Shown here piece by piece: positions 46,627 through 57,926 of a stretch of 64,000 nucleotides of DNA. Location of the stretch: NCBI GenBank assembly GCA_910574455.1, contig CAJSYZ010000003.1, positions 4,959,250 through 5,023,249 of the forward strand, given 5' to 3'. The position numbers and the translations under genes are program-made. Origin of the DNA: Trichaptum fuscoviolaceum. Its lineage: Eukaryota > Basidiomycota > Agaricomycetes > Hymenochaetales > Trichaptaceae. The stretch's first letter is position 1. Every line of letters starts with the position of its first letter. Below the pieces are notes generated by a model that saw nothing but the letters and a program-made list of their open reading frames with translations, was not told where the DNA came from and did not search any database.

Positions 46627-47967
46627 ATGCCTCCACCTCCCGACGGTAAAGAGAATACAAGACTCCTACAGTATCATAGACCTGGGAAATCTGAAGCGAC
46701 AAACTATATCAAGGAGGAGACACGAAAGTAAGAAAACCGCTTGTTTCGTGAAGCTGTTCGGTAATCTTGTCGTACAGATGCCTCCGCAATCTGGCTGCCT
46801 ACAAAGCCCCCAAATCTCTCCGGCGAAAAGGGCCTCGGTCGCGTAGTGCTGCTGTCTTAGTTGCTCTCTTCATTGGCCGTATGGGCGACTTGTTTGTGCT
46901 GCTGAGCCAGTGAGTACACATTCGTTTTATACCCTCACAGAGACTAAATCACATGCTGCATCGGGTATTCGCTACAGACGCGCGAAGACGCTGAGAACGT
47001 ATGCCGGTGATACGTCGTTACCTGGAGGGAAGGCAGAGGAACGAGACCGAAGTATAGAGGATACTGCGGTAATGAATCTTCATCGAGTGAAGTTTACTGT
47101 AGTGGAAACTTATGCGTAATGTTCGGCAGCGCCGGGAAGCGTTTGAAGAGGTGCGTGCCGGTTCACACTCTTTTTCGCTCCATGTCATTGCTAATAACAT
47201 GCTCTCAGATAGGACTGTCGCTGAACAAGCAAAAGGTGCCTCTCTTATGCATACTGGAACCGTTTCTTGCTGGCAATCAGCTTCTTGTCACTCCGTACGC
47301 TTAACTCTACTATGCCAGCGTGGTAGAAGCTGATCTCTGAATAGGGTTGTGGTTCTCATCCTTGACACAACACTTCGGGTGAGTATCTCAAGTATATATT
47401 TTGCATGGGCAGTGGGCTTACTGGTCGACTTAGCCAGTCCTTAACCAACCCGAAGTGGAGTCGCTCTTTTCGCATCCCCTGAAGTCGTTTCTCACTACAG
47501 AGGCGCCTTTCCCTCACGAACAACATCTGGATGAAGTTCCTTACTACTCGTATCAGGACGTCCCGTGGATACCTGCCGACAGGAATCGCCCTGTTCGAAT
47601 GCACCGCTTCCTGACTGGGAGAGAGGCAGGCGGTGTCAAGCCTGTCTTTGGTTTAACAGCGTGCGTTGAAGGTCATTACAAAATCATATCGTTCTCTGAC
47701 CTTGTTTTCGTTACTAGCGCAATTCTGATACGAGTGGCCATGATCGGCTACGGCAGAGCTCCAGACTTCGATATCGCAGCCCCAGGACAACCGACAATGA
47801 TCGAACGGATAGATTATGCGCTCAAGCATAGCCAGCGCTTCCGCCGGGCGTTCGCCGAGGATGCAAATCAATCGCGTGCGCGCCGAGGCAAGAGAACGCC
47901 TCGCAATCCCGACAAAGCCGATGATGAGCACGGCGACGACCTATGGACAGCTCGAAGCAAACTGTGA
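46627..47967 (+). CDS. Nudix hydrolase, peroxisomal coenzyme A diphosphatase-like
   Basis: Eight exons (46627-46727, 46778-46909, 46978-47068, 47130-47150, 47209-47294, 47345-47378, 47434-47660, 47718-47967) give 313 residues. The Nudix box is complete once spliced: SLPGGKAEERDRSIEDTA, then RREAFEE, then IGL; the three catalytic Glu of REAFEE sit in a 21 bp exon. The upstream GD-SLPGGK and downstream LEPFLAGNQLLVTPVVVLI segments match the PCD1/NUDT7 group, which cleaves CoA and its esters to 3',5'-ADP and phosphopantetheine. The C-terminus ends ARSKL, close to the peroxisomal SKL signal, and SKL is indeed the last tripeptide. That supports peroxisomal import and the CoA diphosphatase assignment. 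An upstream in-frame ATG at 46504 is less likely as the start. Confidence 0.9.
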
Positions 47968-48322
47968 CTTTCGCATCTTCCTCCCCTTTCTGATATGACT
48001 TGTATTTATAGCACCATCTTTCGGAAGCAAAATCTTATATGATCACGGATCTGCGGCTATTCATTTTGATTTTGAGGAACATTATCTTGGTTCAACATTT
48101 GCTTGCCTGAAACGGCGCGGGCGCGATCTTATGGTCTCGGGTTTCGCACAATGCGCAGTTTATCTTGATAATGTCCTGGCTTGTCGGTGCAGTCAAGCAG
48201 TTCATATGCTCGGCACCCTCGTCTTGTGCAAGTATCTGCAGCCCTTTGTCTCACACTCTGCCGGTTGACTTGACTCTTGACTCTTGACTCTCGGACGAAA
48301 CTCCGACAACCAGAATTTGCAA
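47968..48322. other. Intergenic
   Basis: 355 bp, no gene seen; includes TGACTCTTGACTCTTGACTCT, a short direct repeat 50 bp before the next ATG. Confidence 0.45.
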
Positions 48323-49068
48323 ATGAAGCTGTCTTTGTTGCTCTTAACGGTCTGCATCTGTGCCTTGTCGCTAGCGTCCGATGTCCCACAAAGCGGTGCT
48401 ATCTTGGCTAATCCGGGGTTGGCGATGGAGACGGGCAAATGGAACTGGACAGATTGTGGTATGTTTCTTCATTGACGTGTGCGTGTGCTGGGCGACGACG
48501 TTTCACTTGCAGGTGACTCAAGCCATGCCATCCGCGTGAAATCGATCAAAGTTTGTCCGGACCCTCCGGAGGCGGGCAAAAATGTGACGATCACTGCGCA
48601 AGGCGATGTACAAGAGGAGATCACCGTAGGATCACCTTCTAATTGATATGTTCTCTGACTATGAGATACACAGGACGGAGCCTATGCAATAGTTTCGGTG
48701 AAGACTGGACGCATCAAATTTCTGGAGAAAGAATATGATATATGCAAGGAAGTGTGAGTAAGCAATTTGTTATTCCTCGGAACGTGTTTCGAAATCACCG
48801 ATCACTGAAGTCAGTCCGGATGTTTATTCAGGCTTACTTCGACTAGCACCATACAATGCCCCGTCAAGGAAGGGCAGTATGAAATTGAACACACCGCATT
48901 GCTACCAAAAGCAATTCCGAGTTGTACGTTGTCATGTCAATGTGATTTGGATCCGAAACTAATACGAGCTGTCTTCTTGCAGTGAAGTACGATGTCCTTG
49001 TCCGGGGATACACTGCTTTGGATGCGAAGATGGTGTGTCTGGATATCAGTGTTGATTTCTCTGCTTAG
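48323..49068 (+). CDS. ML-domain protein, NPC2-like phosphatidylglycerol/phosphatidylinositol transfer protein
   Basis: Five exons (48323-48458, 48513-48625, 48674-48753, 48832-48923, 48983-49068) give 168 residues. A clear signal peptide (MKLSLLLLTVCICALSLAS) is followed by an ML domain: WNWTDCGDSSHAIRVKSIKV, CPDPPEAGKNVTITAQGD, ICKEV, IQCPVKEGQYEIEHTALLP and a final KMVCLDISVDFSA. Spaced Cys residues can form the usual disulfides. The family binds single lipids in a beta-sandwich and works in the secretory pathway or vacuole. Length is normal for the family (~165-175). Confidence 0.9.
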
Positions 49069-49383
49069 CGCCGGCGTGGGGAGGCGCAGATGTTTGGGTT
49101 TGATCCTGCCCAACCGCCAAGATACGAGATGAATCAATTTTTGTCGGCTGACCATCTGGTTGTGCAAACAGTCGTGCTGCGCCATCACGCGCGTATGTCT
49201 GGATGTGGTGCATGTGAACCGAAGTCTTTGCACTCGGCTATAATTGTCGTCCTACGTAATGATTGTATGTATTAGTTTCAAATCTTCTCCCGAATTACAA
49301 CGAAACTAAGCAGGCGGTTTGCCCGGGCGACATAAGAGATGCTGTGCTCCATCACTGCCCCACGCGCCTCATAACGGACTCGA
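49069..49383. other. Intergenic
   Basis: No gene; promoter side of the permease gene. Confidence 0.4.
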
Positions 49384-49462
49384 CTTCTCTCTATCTTCTT
49401 CCTCCTCCCTTTCTCCCTTCCCATTCCCCTTTCTTCCTCCTTTTCTCTTCCTTCTCCCTCCT
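49384..49462 (+). promoter_or_regulatory. Pyrimidine tract upstream of permease copy 2
   Basis: About 80 bp of nearly pure C/T (one A-containing interruption) ending 20 bp before the ATG; the same kind of tract precedes copy 1. CT-rich core promoters mark strongly expressed fungal genes. Confidence 0.55.
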
Positions 49463-49481
49463 GGCTTAGCTGCGTGCAACT

Positions 49482-51609
49482 ATGTCAGACGACCCCAAGC
49501 CGTACGACATGCAGGACGAGAAGAACGTCGGGATGCATGCGAGGCACGTCGTCCGCGACTCAGCGTCCGACGACGGCGGAGCTTCTGGCGAGAAGGAGGA
49601 GGTTGTGGATACCAACAAGCTCAAGCGCCAGCTTAAGAACAGACATATTGCTATGATCAGGTGAGTCGACTAAACTCTGATAGAACATACAAGTGCTGAC
49701 GCTTGACGTTGTACGCAGTATTGGCGGTAAGCTATTAAGACCTGTGGGGAGTGCGCGCGAAAGCTGATGGACGTGTTGCAGGCGTCATCGGAACCGGTCT
49801 ATTTTTAGGAACAGCTACCTCGCTCGCTGATGGAGGTCCACTCGGATTGCTTTTGGCTTATATTGTCATCGGCACAGTGTGCTACAGCACTATGGTATGT
49901 TTGTTACTATGCTCACTGGTAGAGCAAGTGTGTCTGACTGTACTTGAAGATTTCTCTTGGGGAGATGGTTGCGTACCTTCCCTTACCGGGTGGTCATATC
50001 ATGCTGGCGGAACGGTTCGTGGACCCGGCGTTGTCGTTCACGATGGGCTGGAATTATTGGTATAACTGGACTGTAGTCTTACCAGCGGAATTGAGTGCTG
50101 CGGCTGTGTTGATGTCGATCTGGAAAACCGTGAGTCCCAGTTGACACTTGTGTACGGCGCGAAGCTTACATCCAAACGTAGCCCGACGAAGTCAGCCCGG
50201 CGGTCTGGATAGTCATGTGCTTGGTAGTTGTCATTGTGATCAACCTGATGGGCGCTGGTATGTGGTCTGTCTCAGCATTGACGATCGAGCAGGCTCTGAA
50301 AAGTTTGTTTTTCGCAAGGTGCCTACGGTGAATGCGAGTTTATTTTCGCGTCGATAAAAGTTGTTACGATCACCGGGTTGATTGTTCGTGATCTCATCGT
50401 AACTTTTGTTTGTGACTTGCCTAACGAGTGGCTACGACAGATCCTCGGTATCGTCCTAGACTTGGGTGGTGGGCCGGATCACGATCGTCTTGGGTTCCGG
50501 TTCTGGCATCACCCTGGTCCTTTCGTGCAATATCTTGGAATCGCTGGAGCAAAGGGCCGTTTCCTCGGCTGGTGGAAGGTCATGACCCAAGCAGCTTTCT
50601 CTTTCATCGGAACGGAGATCGTCGCCATCGCTGCTGGTGAGGCGAAGAACCCGCGCCGCAACATACCGAAAGCCATCAAGCGAGTGTACATCCGTATTCT
50701 CTTGTTCTACATCACGGGCACGTTCATCATCGGCCTCCTCGTGCCCTCCAACGAGCCCGACCTCGCGCACAACGGCACCGCGCTCGGCTCGCCCTTCGTC
50801 ATCGCGATCCGGCGCGCAGGGATCAAGGGCCTGCCCTCCGTGATCAACGCCGCGCTGCTCACGTCCGCATGGTCCGCCGCGTCGTCGGACCTGTACACGT
50901 CCTCGCGGGCGCTGTACGGGCTCGCGCTCGCGGGGAACGCGCCGCGGTTCTTCGCGTTCACGACGAAGCGCGGGCTGCCGCTCGCGGCGATCGGGTGCGG
51001 GATCGCGTTCTCGTTCCTGTCGTTCATGGGCGTGACGACGGGCTCGAACCGCGTCTTCCAGTGGTTCGTGAACATGACGAGCATCGCGGGCCTGATGACC
51101 TGGTTTGGGATCAATGTCACGTATATTAGGTTTTATAAGGGCTTTGTGGGCCAGGGATTCGAGCGCTCGAAGCTGCCGTTTGCGAGCAAGCTGAACCCGT
51201 ACGCGGCGTGGTATGGCGCGATCGCGTGTCCGTTCATCTGTTTCGTGAGTCTACTTGCACTTATCCGAGACGCGTCTTTTTGCTCATTGCTTCTTTGCAG
51301 TTCTCGGGCTTCGACGTGTTCATCCACGGAAACTGGTCGACGGCGAACTTCGTGACGAACTACCTGCCGTTCATCCTCTTCCCGATCCTGTACATCGGCT
51401 CGCGGTTCTGGTACCGGTGCACGCCCGTGGCGCCGGCGGACATGGACTTCCTCTCGGGCCTGAAGGAGGTCGAGGCGGCGTCGTACGACGAGCCGCCGCC
51501 GAGGAACACGGTGGAGAAGTTCTGGGCGTGGCTGGTATGTTCACTTTCGCTTTTTTTGCTTTTGTTTACGTGTGATGAGACTGATTGGATAATTCTTTGG
51601 CAGATGTGA
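49482..51609 (+). CDS. Amino-acid permease (APC superfamily, fungal AAT family), copy 2
   Basis: Exons 49482-49660, 49719-49726 (8 bp), 49782-49894, 49950-50129, 50182-50257, 50319-50383, 50441-51244, 51301-51534 and 51604-51609 give 554 residues. The same hallmarks as copy 1 are present (RSIGGVIGTGLFLGTA, SLGEMVAYLPLPGGHIMLAE, FIGTEIVAIAAGEAKNPRRN, SAASSDLYTSSRALYGLALAG), about twelve spans, and the acidic C-terminal YDEPPPRNTVEKFWAWLM. Both the 8 bp microexon and the two-codon final exon are kept. The long seventh exon is very GC-rich at third positions from about 50700 to 51500, unlike copy 1, although the proteins are similar. The pair lies in inverted orientation 16 kb apart. Confidence 0.92.
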
Positions 51610-53847
51610 TTCTTGCTTTTGTTGCTCTAGTTGCATTTTCTTTCCTCGATATCAGTTAAAACTATATACACAAATGTGGTACACTTGCATATAGCTGTGA
51701 ACACAGTGGTGTTGTATCTGTACTGTCTAAGTAATGCTAATGACCTAATTCTTTCTTCTCTTGGCCTCTGTTATGGCTTTACGCTATTGGGTACATGGCG
51801 TGTCTACTCTTTACTGGTTGACTCGTTTGAGAAACAACCTCCGTATAGTACTCATACAATGTGATTGTAATGTCGCATTAATGAGAAGGCGCGGAAAGGT
51901 CAATTTTATTCGTACCTGAAGATTGAGATGAGAGGACTGGTCTTCTTCGGCAATGGCCAGGAGGAAGTCGAAGTGGACGGCGGCGTTCAGCTCTACATAC
52001 CACTGGCAGTGTTGTGCGATGGCGATTTTTTGTTCGAAGCGCAGAGGTCTGTTTGTGTGGCCTGTTCAAGGTTGTGAGGAATAGAAAACGCCTCCAAGTT
52101 GATAGATGGGACTCGGAAACTATTCAGCGTCTGGACTCTGGGGATTTGGCACCGGAAGCGCGCGTCTAGTATTTGACCCCGACTCCGAGCGTCTGTCCTA
52201 TGATAGTAGTAGGATCTCTATTGGACGGCTCTACACGTTGAAGAACAGCCTCCGAGTCCATAATGTCGCACTAATGAGAAGACACGCGGCCGCGGGAAGG
52301 TGGTCTGGAATGAGAGCTGAGACGCAAAAAGAAGCTCAAGACCTCATGCTCTTCCTTTGAGTCGGCGATGGCCAGGACTCGGACTCGGAGCTTCAACGGA
52401 GGGAGTGGCCCGGGACGGCGTTTATTCATCTTTGTTCAAGTTGCCAGTGTGCGATGCTGGGTCTTGGGCACTGGCAGAAGCGCGGACTCAGGGCCAACCT
52501 CAGGCTGAGGACGATTTGGGCTTTGTGAGGAGGCTCGGGAAAAGCGCCTTGAAGGACTCGGGAAAAAAGAAGAAATTCCCTTACTCCCTCTGGGAGGAAG
52601 GGCACTGCAGTCCGGAATTGCGTGAGAACGCTCAGGGAAATCTGCCACCCGTGCGAACGTTTCAGCAAATAGGGAGTAAGGGACTTGCCGGCGAAGCTCG
52701 GCCCGTTTTCTAGTTTAGTGTTGCCTTCAAATTGGATTTCCGGCGTCTGACTCTGTCTGTCTGACTGACTGGCACCTGACACGGAGGAGCCTGAGGATCA
52801 GGCTGAGGGCGAGATTAGATTACGCTCACTGCTGCCAGTGTCAACCTGCCAGTCAGAGCAAAGCGGAAGGAGATTCAGGTTGAGATGCAACGATTGGCAC
52901 GGCGGTTGAGCCCAGGAACCCTATTCTGATTGGTCGGCATTCCGGTAGCTCAAACCAGCAATCCTTATATTGGGATCAAGACTCAAGTTGGGTCGCGTCG
53001 CGTCGGCGAATTGGCAAACCGGGTGTTCTAACTTCTGAGCGTCATGAATCATGATTGAGTTATACATTTGCAGCTACACTCCGAGTGTACGTTAGCTCTG
53101 AACTGATGCACCAAGCTTCACTTCCCTTCCGTGCCCGTGATTCGTGCGGGTTGATTGAGCGGCTTGAGCACTTGCGAGTTTCTTATCACTGGGTCACTGA
53201 GAAGACTGCCAGTGTATTAATATAGTCTCCTCCCCTCCCGCGACTCACTCACGACACGGGGACACGCTGATCAGAGGAAATGGGGTTCGTATCATCATAA
53301 GGTATATCTTCCTTAATCGCGTCCCATGCACTCACTGGTGGTATCATGATGCGCGGCCGAGTGAAGAAGAGTCGGACTTACGAAACGGAGAACTTGAACA
53401 AAGGCAGCTCGCTTGGCCGAGTGTGAATTGCAGCTCCACTCCTGCCTGCTAGGCTCCATTCGCCTCGGATACGAAATGAAGATAAAGATAATAAAGAGTG
53501 AAAGGCATTTCTTTTTCTTTGCGTGCCTTGTTCCTCACAACATGCTGCACGAAGGGGAAAGTCAAAAGTCGTCAAGTTTCGCTATGCCGAGCCGACCGGG
53601 CTGTCGCCCAGTCATGCGTCGCGCACGCCGGCTTCCGAGATGAACGACGAGCGGCTATAAAAGGCAATTTACACCTGGATCGGCATGTTTACGTAATTTG
53701 AATGGGCTGTGGCGCGGCGGCTCAAGCTGTCGTTTGTGCACCCCTCGCAAAAGTGCGTTCCATATAAACCAGCCAGCCTCTCTTGTTTTCGTGCCATCAT
53801 CATCTCCCTCTAGCTTAATTGTTCGTGCTCGTGCTCGTGCCCCGACG
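51610..53847. repeat. Low-complexity gene-free region with short repeats
   Basis: About 2.2 kb without a convincing gene. It contains the same word set as 3.9-5.1 kb (CCTCAGGCTGAGG at 52498-52510, GACTCGGA, CACTGGCAG). A direct repeat of ~20 bp (TAATGTCGCA, then C or T, then TAATGAGAAG) starts near 51869 and 52262. A 13 bp inverted repeat TCCCTTACTCCCT (52577-52589) / AGGGAGTAAGGGA (52671-52683) encloses an 81 bp loop. A 118-codon frame at 52357-52713 looks non-coding. Confidence 0.55.
53656..53663 (+). promoter_or_regulatory. TATA box candidate for the dual-specificity phosphatase gene
   Basis: TATAAAAG, 185 bp upstream of the ATG at 53848; a second weaker CATATAAA lies near 53760. Confidence 0.4.
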
Positions 53848-56425
53848 ATGACAATGTCGTCGCTGGACGGACAGATGGATGCGCCAGACTACGCTGCGAT
53901 TCTGGATAACCTCTACATCGGGAAGTGAGTGCCCTCCTCGCGCGGCCTTTGTGCTATCTGCGCCCCGCGGTCTTGACCTTTCATTGAGCTTCACTGACCC
54001 GCTCGTCTTCATCCACCTATGTTGTTTGCAGCTTGTCGACGGCGTTGACGCTGCGCGAGCATCCCGAGCTGGGCATCACGCACGTCCTGTCCGTGTGCCC
54101 GAACTACCCTGAGGACGCGAAGGGCAGCGACGATAGTTGCCCGGCGAGCGTGCAAAACCCACGGCACCGCTGCATCGCAGTGGAGGACTCCGAGTACGAA
54201 GACATCCTATCGCACCTGCCGTCTGCGGTCGCCTTCATCCGCGATGCACTTGAGCCCTCGCTTGAAGGCAGCGTCGGCAGCAGAGGGAATAGTCATGCGA
54301 ACGTGAGTCTGGCGGAGAAAGTGGAGCTGAGAATCGGACGTGCTGAAATTGAATACTTTGTAGGCGAACCGGGTTCTTGTGCACTGCGTCATGGGCATCT
54401 CGCGCTCGGCGACGATCATCTGCGCCTATCGTGAGTCTCTTTCCTTTACGTCTCTTTACGTTCGATGAAAGGACGACATCTAATCGCTCTTGTAATAGTG
54501 ATGGCCACGCGCGCCTGGTCGCCTGCCGTTGCGCTCATGTTCGTCCGCAAACGTGAGTTCCAACGTCTCTCGTCTCGCGTTCAGCCCAGCTCATGTAACT
54601 AACTTTTTTGCTTTCAATCCGCACAGGCCGGCCCCAGGCGCATCCGAACTTCGGGTTCCGGCGACAGCTCGCGGTCTTCGCGGACTGCCGCTTCTTCGCG
54701 GATTACACAGGCAGCGTGAAGACGCACCCGGCGTACGCGGCCTGGCTGCGCAGGCGCAAGCGCGAGGCCGCGCGCTACCTCTCCCGCGTCGACAACATCA
54801 TCGAAATCAAGATCGGGAATGAGGATGTCGCGCTGTCGATGACTGAGTGAGTGATCATCTCTGCAAAACCATCCTTGGATTCGTTAGCTCATGGGGCTCG
54901 ATATCTGTCAGAGACTTCCCGACAGACCCCACGGAGGCTGCGTCCCTGCTCAGCGAGATCGAGACGACGCACTTCCTTACTATCTCTCCTGCGTCGATGC
55001 CGACGCTTCCGCCCGCTCATCCTCCTGCTACACACTCCCCGGTCATGAGACCCTATCGCCGTCCGCCCATCGCGCCCTGCGCGCCCCTCTCCCGCCGCCT
55101 CAGCTCGACATCAAGCACCGGCTCCGGGTCCGAACCCACCTCCGCGCTCTCCTCGCGCTCCTCGTCCTTCTCGCACGCGTCCTCCTCCGCAGTCTCGACG
55201 CCCGCAACGTCCGTCGCGTCGCTGCAGTCGCTTATTGGGCCGTCGAAGCTCGGGCTTGAGGTGATTTATGATTCGGACGACGAGGTCGAGGGGGAGGAGC
55301 CGACGTATTTGGAGCTGGCGGGTGTGAGGCATCGTCATATGGATGTGAAAGGACCTGCACCGGAGGAGTTCTTCCTAAGGCTGAGCGAGGCTGCGTCGTT
55401 CATCCGGCGCGCGCTGGAAGGGGACGGCAGAGGGGACGATGATTCTGATTCGGATGGATATTCGAGCTCGGGCTCTGGTTCGGGCTCGGACTCGGATTCA
55501 GTTGGTCTTGGATTTGTAGGGAATGTCGGGAACGACGGGACGAGCCCGCTGAAGAAACGCCATGTGCTGATCCATTGCAAGACGGAATCGCGCGCGTGCC
55601 TCGCTGTGTGTGCGTACCTGATGTCGGCGCGGCGCATGTCGCCGTCGGAGGCGTATGGGCTGCTTGAGAAAGGTACGTTGTCTGTCGTCTTTTTCATTTC
55701 TCGTGTTCTAGTGCTGACCGGGCTTGACCATCGGGACAGCACTCCCGCTGTTCAACGTGACGCGGACGTTTGTCGCCCAGCTCGAGCTGTTCCGCGCGTG
55801 CGGGTACCGGCCGACGGCGGACCACCCAAGTATAAGTGCGTGGATTGCGAGCGGGAGCCCGGCGGCGATGTTGAGCGCTGCGGCGCGTGTCTCTGGGTCT
55901 GGGTCGGGGTCGGGGTTGGGGGGCTCAAGTGGTGGTGCTGTAGTGCCGCGTGTGAGCCATAAGAAGATCGGAGGGGCGCGCTGGAAGTGCGAGTCGGACG
56001 CGGAGGGTGAGGACGGGCGTGGAGGGGAGCGGGATTTGAGGAGGAAGATAGGGACGCCTGCGCGGTGTGGGTCGTTCTCGATCCCTGGCCTTGGGCTGAG
56101 CTCCTCTTCGTCGTTGTCCGCAACAAAACCGTCCTCGTCTACATCTTCTACGAAGACCGCACACGTCAACACAGGCGGACGGGCGTCAGGGAATGTGGAC
56201 GACGACTGGGAGATCGACGCGCTGCTGGCCCGGTGCGCGGGCGTCGGGGACCCGGGGTTCGTGTTTGACGTCGAGGCGTTCCGGAGTGCGCTGCGTGGGA
56301 TTTCTGGGACTGGGACTGGGACTGGAGCTGGGTCTGTGGGCGCGGGCGCGGGCGCAGGCGCAGGTGGGAACGAGAGTGTCGCGGACCCGGGGGCGGGTGC
56401 GAAGCGCAAGGGCGGGGCGGGATGA
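53848..56425 (+). CDS. Tandem dual-specificity phosphatase: active N-terminal domain, degenerate second domain
   Basis: Seven exons (53848-53924, 54032-54302, 54364-54430, 54499-54552, 54627-54846, 54912-55672, 55740-56425) give 711 residues. Domain 1 has the expected IL-DNLYIGNLSTAL, ITHVLSVCPN and the phosphate loop VHCVMGISRSATIICAYLMATR, i.e. HC-x5-R-S with the general-acid Asp in the preceding EDSEYEDI segment. Pairing with a helix RPQAHPNFGFRRQL is typical. Domain 2 has a similar layout (YLELAGVRHRHMDV, FFLRLSEAASFIRRAL, HVLIHCKTESRACLAVCAYLM, LFNVTRTFVAQLELFRACGY) but its loop is HCKTESRA with only four residues between Cys and Arg. Ser- and Gly-rich low-complexity linkers separate the domains and fill the C-terminus. 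Likely a protein phosphatase acting on phospho-Tyr/Ser/Thr, with domain 2 as a regulatory or binding module. Confidence 0.88.
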
Positions 56426-57926
56426 GTTATTCGTAAGGGGGAGATGGAGGACGGGATTGAGAGCGTGTACGGTGTACGAATGACGCTAGTTTGGATGGAC
56501 GTTATTGAATGACGGCCGACAATCGACTATCGACTATCGACTATCGACTATCGACGCCCCCCAGCTCACTCGTGCAGTCCTGTGCGTATTGTATGTAACA
56601 ACAACAACAACAACAGCTCGATACCAGTCCGACCGTCGCTGGTTTGAAGGAGGGCAATGTACTCGAGACGCGCTCAGAGAACGCACCGCAGCGTCCCAGT
56701 GTCTCTGTCAACCTGGTAACATCATGGTGCTCCTCATCTTCAGCTTCGGCTTGGGTGATCTAATGCGTTTTGTTCTTGTGGATGTTTCTTCAAAAAAATT
56801 ATCGTTTGTGTACATATATGTATATAGTATAGAGGATGGTGTATCTAGATCGTAGTTTGTTTTGTTCTCGTTGAACGAGGTGTTTTTGACTTCGAAAGAA
56901 AAAATCTGCCGTGCGGTGATCTATGTCGAACTTGGTTGTGTATAAACTGGAAGGTGTGTTCGGTGCTCTGTTTTAGCGATTTCATTACATTTCAGCGACC
57001 ATGGCTTGGTGCTAGCTTGCAAGTGCGTTGGTAACTTGCTTCTCGTGCTTTTGTTTCTTCCGTCTCTGCGTTCACTGCGGCCGCCTGTGAACTTAGGCCC
57101 GTTTCGTATTTGTACGCATACAACAGCTCGACTCGGAAATCCATCTGAGCAACTTGAGGGATACCTGAATCCTGATGGCTGGCCCGGGTGTCTTGGTGCT
57201 CTTTTGCATTTTGGGGCTTCTGGAGTCTGGACGCGGATGATGGATCTCTGGGTGTTGCCAGCCTGAGTGGCCCGGGCCCCGGGGTCGATGCCTTTGAGGA
57301 CGCCGCCGTGGACTCGGCGAGTCTTATACTTAGTGTAGCAAAGGCCGTCAGTCATGTAGGACGGAGAATAGCCCCGCTTGCTATTACTATCCTCAGTTGA
57401 CGAGGAAGGTGAGATCAAAGTATCATGCTACTGCTACTAATGCATTTTGCTACTAGCCACTGGCCACTGACGACTGAAGAACCGCGTTTGCTTGGGCACT
57501 TGAATTCCGCATACATAATGATGCACATACATATGTACTTACCGTCGATCAAATCATTGCCAGAGTGGAAGGCGATGCGGTGAGATCATCATGGTGCCGC
57601 ACGGCGGCTTGCATTGATGGCGAAGGAGGTGTTGAAACGAGCTTTGCTGGGAGGAAACGGCTCGGAGTCTCGGAACTTGAATGATCCGGATACGCTAGCG
57701 ATGAAAATAGCGACTTCTTATTCGGAAAAGATAGTAACAAGTTGGATATCGTCAAAGTTCATGGTACTGGTGCTAGAAGCTAAACATGAAAGTTTCTCCA
57801 GAGAATCATATGCCATCCATGACACATCCGAGTCTCTGCACACACACAAAAAAAGTTGCAGGTACTAGCACGTACTGTACATACATATACCGTAACCATA
57901 TACTACTACACACATGTCCCTACGAA
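56426..57926. other. Intergenic with microsatellites
   Basis: No supported gene in 1.5 kb. Contains a CGACTAT heptamer repeated about 4.5 times (56524-56555) and a short ACA repeat near 56598-56613. Open frames at 57006-57266 (+) and 56921-57418 (-) have no recognisable domain or splice structure. Confidence 0.5.

Noticed and set aside
57006..57266. 86-codon frame with hydrophobic start (LLLVLLFLPSL)
   Set aside because: Possible signal peptide only by composition; no conserved cysteines, no introns, and the opposite strand is open too.
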